A stretch of DNA of 11,710 nucleotides from Terana coerulea (taxonomy: Eukaryota > Basidiomycota > Agaricomycetes > Polyporales > Phanerochaetaceae). The stretch spans positions 1 to 11,710 of the forward strand of contig JAKOGH010000514.1 in assembly GCA_024811115.1 (NCBI GenBank), given 5' to 3'. Shown here piece by piece: positions 9,275 through 11,710 of the stretch (position 1 is the first letter of the stretch; every line of letters begins with the position of its first letter). The position numbers and the translations under genes were made by a program. A model generated the notes under the pieces. That model did not search any database, was not told where the DNA came from, and worked only from the letters and a program-made list of their open reading frames with translations.

Positions 9275-9282
9275 GCCTTGTC
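9275..9282 (+). repeat. Left target-site duplication of the MITE
   Basis: GCCTTGTC, identical to 9667-9674 immediately after the element. In copy B's frame it covers the CLV codons, so the pre-insertion site reads CTT GTC AAT TGC without a break. Confidence 0.9.
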
Positions 9283-9666
9283 AGGACCCCGCCTTTTCCT
9301 GCCAGAGGTGCGATCCCAGATTCACCCGATTTTGGCCAATTTCGGGCAGGGAGATTTTGGTTAAGATCCTGGTTTTTCGGGCATCAGGGCCTGATACCCT
9401 GCTACAGGCACAGGTCGAAGCGCCCAGATTTGGACCATATTCTCACGCCGAGCAGCTGAGCGCCCAGCATATGCCTCAAAATTGCGTTTTTGGCTCGATT
9501 TTGGGGCGGATGTGCTCCAAAACGGTCGGTTTCGGGCAGCGGTACATGCAAGGTTTTCGCCGGCTGGGGCCAGGTTTCGGGCATACCACCCTGAGGGGTC
9601 TCTTCATTTTTGGCCAAATTTCGGGCACCCTAGGATCGCACCTCTGGAGGCACTAGGCGGGGTCCT
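9283..9666. mobile_element. 384-bp MITE (hAT-like by 8-bp target duplication)
   Basis: The ends are 34-bp terminal inverted repeats, 9283-9316 and 9633-9666, both starting AGGACCCCGCCT from outside and both ending AGAGGTGCGATCC; they match at 29 of 34 positions, with differences clustered in the middle. The element is flanked by a perfect direct repeat, GCCTTGTC, at 9275-9282 and 9667-9674. An 8-bp duplication with short TIRs is typical of hAT-type transposases, though P and some other superfamilies also make 8 bp. No transposase is encoded, so it is non-autonomous. The interior carries five same-strand copies of TTTCGGGCA. It sits in an exon of copy B; reading into it yields about 58 element-encoded residues before a stop. 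The sharp duplication suggests a fairly recent insertion. Confidence 0.9.
9340..9627 (+). repeat. Five copies of TTTCGGGCA inside the MITE
   Basis: The 9-mer occurs at 9340, 9375, 9530, 9575 and 9619, all on the plus strand. The first and last sit in a larger shared block (TTTTGGCC, an A run, then the 9-mer: 9330-9348 and 9607-9627). Subterminal motif arrays are common in hAT and other cut-and-paste elements as transposase binding sites; that role here is inference. Confidence 0.75.
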
Positions 9667-9674
9667 GCCTTGTC
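9667..9674 (+). repeat. Right target-site duplication of the MITE
   Basis: Second copy of GCCTTGTC. The host gene resumes at 9675, in a different absolute frame because the insertion plus duplication adds 392 bp. Confidence 0.9.
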
Positions 9675-10795
9675 AATTGCCGAAGACTCGTCTTTCCCGA
9701 AGGTATCGAAACAGCGCCGAACTCCAGGGACAGCTCACAATCCTTACCCAAGAGTGGTCACCAACTTCGCTGTATTTACATGTCCGACTGCGGAGGGGCC
9801 GAACTTGAAGTCAAGCTCATGTTCACGGCCTTGCTCTTGGCCGCTTTGCATAAAGACTACCCCATTGCCCTCTACGAACCGCTTTACCGCCTCTGTCGCA
9901 GATTGTTTTCAAGTCTCAAGCCATCATGCTGCACAGCCGTCCATCTATCTGCTTTTCCCGAAGGTACAAACGTTCTCTCGACTTGAAATGTTGTCTGATG
10001 CACAATCTGCGGACTGTAGGTCCTCATGAATTGCTAAGTGCCAAGTATTACGCAGCAAATTCCCCCAGGCGGGCTGATCTGGATATCACTCTCCACTTCG
10101 AGAGCCGCGATAGCTCTGGTGTGAAGGGTCCATACATTGAGATAGGTATATATGCCGGCAGTGGGGGTATCACTCTCGAAGTATTCACCCAGATGGACTG
10201 GAAGTATGACGATGAAGCACTCTGCGCATCCGATGCTATTCGAAGGTGCGACCTCACTATAACGGGGTCGAATGCGCAAATTTTCAGGTGGCTCGTGGAG
10301 AACGTCCCCGTTGGCGCCTTCCTACCTGGATTCCACGCCCAGGGCAAATTGGCGGTAACATTTTATCTGAGTACGTTCGAACAGGACGTGACTCTTGACC
10401 TGTACGACATCCTCGCGGCTCCAACAGAATACGCAGTCGACGGTAGCGTCGTTTCGCTCACCTGTCCTGAGATAGTCGATCTTCGTCTATGCCACTCTGG
10501 CCAGGAGGAGAACTTTTGCGCGCCGTTCTGGCCAAAAACAAAGAGAAGCGAGGTGACAATGATGCGGTAAGGACGGAGGTGCAGGGTACTGTCAGCGTGG
10601 AGCTGGAGACTTTGCCTGCGGAAACCGAGAAGTATCAGACGGATCTGGCCGCACTAGCGTCGTAAGGTGGAATAAACGGGACCGGCCGGGAGGTGTCAAC
10701 GGACAGAGCTCGATAGAGGATTCCCTACGATAGGTGTCGCGACCAGAACCCCAGCATATACGCGTGGCCTTCAACTCTCCTCAAGGCTCCTCTTC

Positions 10796-11710
10796 CTACC
10801 ATTCATCGCGTCCCGGTTCCTTATCCTCCGGCAAGGTCCACTCAGCATCCCTCTTTAGCGGCACCCCGCACGCCTTGCGCGCATTCACACCCATCCACTC
10901 TGCGATGCTGTTCATCTCCCAGCGCACTAGCCCGAGGTCCTTTCCATCCGTCATATGCCCGTCCTCTGCGTCCTCGTCCCGCGCGACGCGGAACGGGATC
11001 CCCACCGCGGCGAGGAGCAGCCGCACGCCGTCGATCATATCGCCCGGCGCGTGTCTTGCCGAGTCGAAGAGCGTCGCGTGCAGCGTGCGCGCGTCGCTCG
11101 CGGTGAGGCCCCAGTCCGTCAGCTTGCGCGGGTACCACTTCTTACCCGGCGGGTGGTCGTCGAGACATCCGGAAGAGTAGCTGCCAGCCGTCCTTCTTCC
11201 ATTCGGGGTCGCGCGACATGGTGTCGCGGATGCGCGGGCTGCGAATGTCGTCGTACACGCGGAAGAGCACCTCGCACTGGAATTCGACGAACGAGTACTC
11301 CGGGCGGTACCCGTAGTCGAAGCACACGTCGATAGCAGCGGGTTTAGTTGGGGAATAGATGCGTGTGTATGCGTGGAGCTCTTCCATCTAGATAGTAGAT
11401 TGATGCAACATCAGTGTGTGTATTCGTTGTATAGCTGCATGGAGCTTGAAGCTTGAAGCTTGAAGCATAACACGTACTTCTTCGTACCAAGACATGCTAT
11501 TGGCGCTCACGACGAGCGGAACGACGCAGTCTGCCATGGCATAGAGCTTGTTCTCGTCGTCCGCAAAATGTGTCTCCGTCAGGACGCGCACAACACCATT
11601 CCGGAGCTGTAAAAGGAACGGATGAATAGTCGTGTCGTCTGATTCAGGTGTCTGGCCGTCAAGGACACCCTTCAGTCGACTCTCAGCCGCCTTGCGCTGC
11701 GCGAGGTAGA
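10796..11710 (-). CDS. 3' part of an unrecognised fungal protein gene (5' end outside window)
   Basis: The gene enters from the right edge and ends at a TAG at 10798-10796. Exon 11710-11478 ends SANSMSWYEE. A 90-nt GT-AG intron (11477-11388, donor GTACGT) joins in phase 0 to MEELHAYTRIYSP. The second exon carries a Tyr/Phe-rich segment (DVCFDYGYRPEYSFVEF), LFRVYDDIRSPRIRD and WKKDGWQLLFRM. At about 11162 there is one extra base; the next frame reads DDHPPGKKWYPRKLTDW and stays open with strong G/C third positions to the stop. About 273 residues are visible. A 91-nt GT-AG intron starting at GTAAGA (11148) would also rejoin the frame, but it would delete a stretch with clear coding character, so a frameshift is likelier. 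Codon use is more GC-rich than in the other genes. I do not recognise the family and see no catalytic motif. The gene converges on copy B with a short spacer (10666-10795). Confidence 0.62.
11443..11466 (+). repeat. Heptamer microsatellite in an intron
   Basis: AGCTTGA is repeated three times in a row (11443-11463), plus a partial AGC. It lies inside the 90-nt intron of the right-edge gene, near its donor, and probably explains why that intron is longer than usual here. Confidence 0.75.

Larger units (their letters stand above)
8630..10665 (+). pseudogene. F-box-like protein, paralog copy B, disrupted by a MITE
   Basis: This best-preserved family member would be an SCF substrate receptor if functional. 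The start MDHIVCSD (8630) leads to F-box motif LPVEVIDHIL (8705-8734). The frame then changes between about 8740 and 8800 into KALCSYSLVCRHWAV (from about 8803), the F-box end. A long block follows (DRLWWFVDHP, WLHHIFF at 9004-9024, LSSGLPRT, LLLETPSL) up to 9282, where a 384-bp MITE interrupts the gene. Dropping it and one 8-bp duplicate continues the frame: CLV then NCRRLVFPEG (9675 on). A phase-1 intron fits at 9964-10019 (56 nt, GTACAA..TGTAG). The C-terminal domain (DITLHFES, WLVENV, APTEYAVD) follows. Near 10515 a T run is one short, so the frame shifts before LRAVLAKN; the family-like end is the TAA at 10663-10665. About 530 codons without the MITE. Two other frame breaks besides the insertion suggest a pseudogene. 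Confidence 0.8.

Noticed and set aside
9402..9656. Open frames crossing the MITE interior
   Set aside because: They lie in non-coding element sequence between the inverted repeats and show no transposase motif.

Overview
The window reads as nuclear DNA of a filamentous basidiomycete, most likely an agaricomycete. The evidence is intron-rich genes with short introns (48-76 nt in the best gene), an O-methyltransferase of the fungal PF00891 type, and several diverged copies of an F-box-like gene family of the sort that expands in mushroom genomes. This is an accessory, repeat-rich neighbourhood: one nearly intact enzyme gene lies among decaying paralogs and small transposable elements.

Layout, left to right. 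(1) 1-about 300 (perhaps to 507): 3' remnant of an F-box-family paralog (copy C), plus strand, with at least two frame breaks. (2) 546-1235: a candidate non-autonomous element with long degenerate inverted arms (546-665 and 1041-1235) that share a CAGGC-rich motif; between the arms is a tRNA-like stretch with A- and B-box matches. (3) 1746-4173: paralog copy A, plus strand, with a TATA box, a start codon that appears changed from ATG to ATA, several frame breaks, and a long Ala/Gly/Thr/Glu-rich tail containing a 252-bp tandem duplication. (4) 4174-4970: no supportable gene. (5) 6997-4971, minus strand: an 11-exon SAM-dependent O-methyltransferase of about 488 residues with a TATA box at 7095-7103. 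Its frame is continuous across all exon joins except for one extra base near 6825. (6) 7104-8580: mostly unassigned, with one weak spliced candidate on the minus strand. (7) 8582-10665: paralog copy B, plus strand, the best-preserved F-box copy. It is interrupted by a 384-bp MITE (9283-9666) with 34-bp terminal inverted repeats and a perfect 8-bp target duplication; removing the element and one duplicate restores the open frame. (8) 10796-11710, minus strand: 3' part of a gene of unrecognised family that runs off the right edge, with one 90-nt intron and one single-base frame break.

How the genes work together: nothing shows a shared pathway. The methyltransferase could decorate an aromatic or polyketide metabolite, but no backbone synthase is visible here. 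The F-box-like copies would be substrate receptors of SCF ubiquitin ligases if functional, but all three look broken. The clearest biology is genome dynamics: family duplication, pseudogenisation and MITE insertion. Because several breaks are single-base indels, sequencing or assembly error must be separated from real decay.
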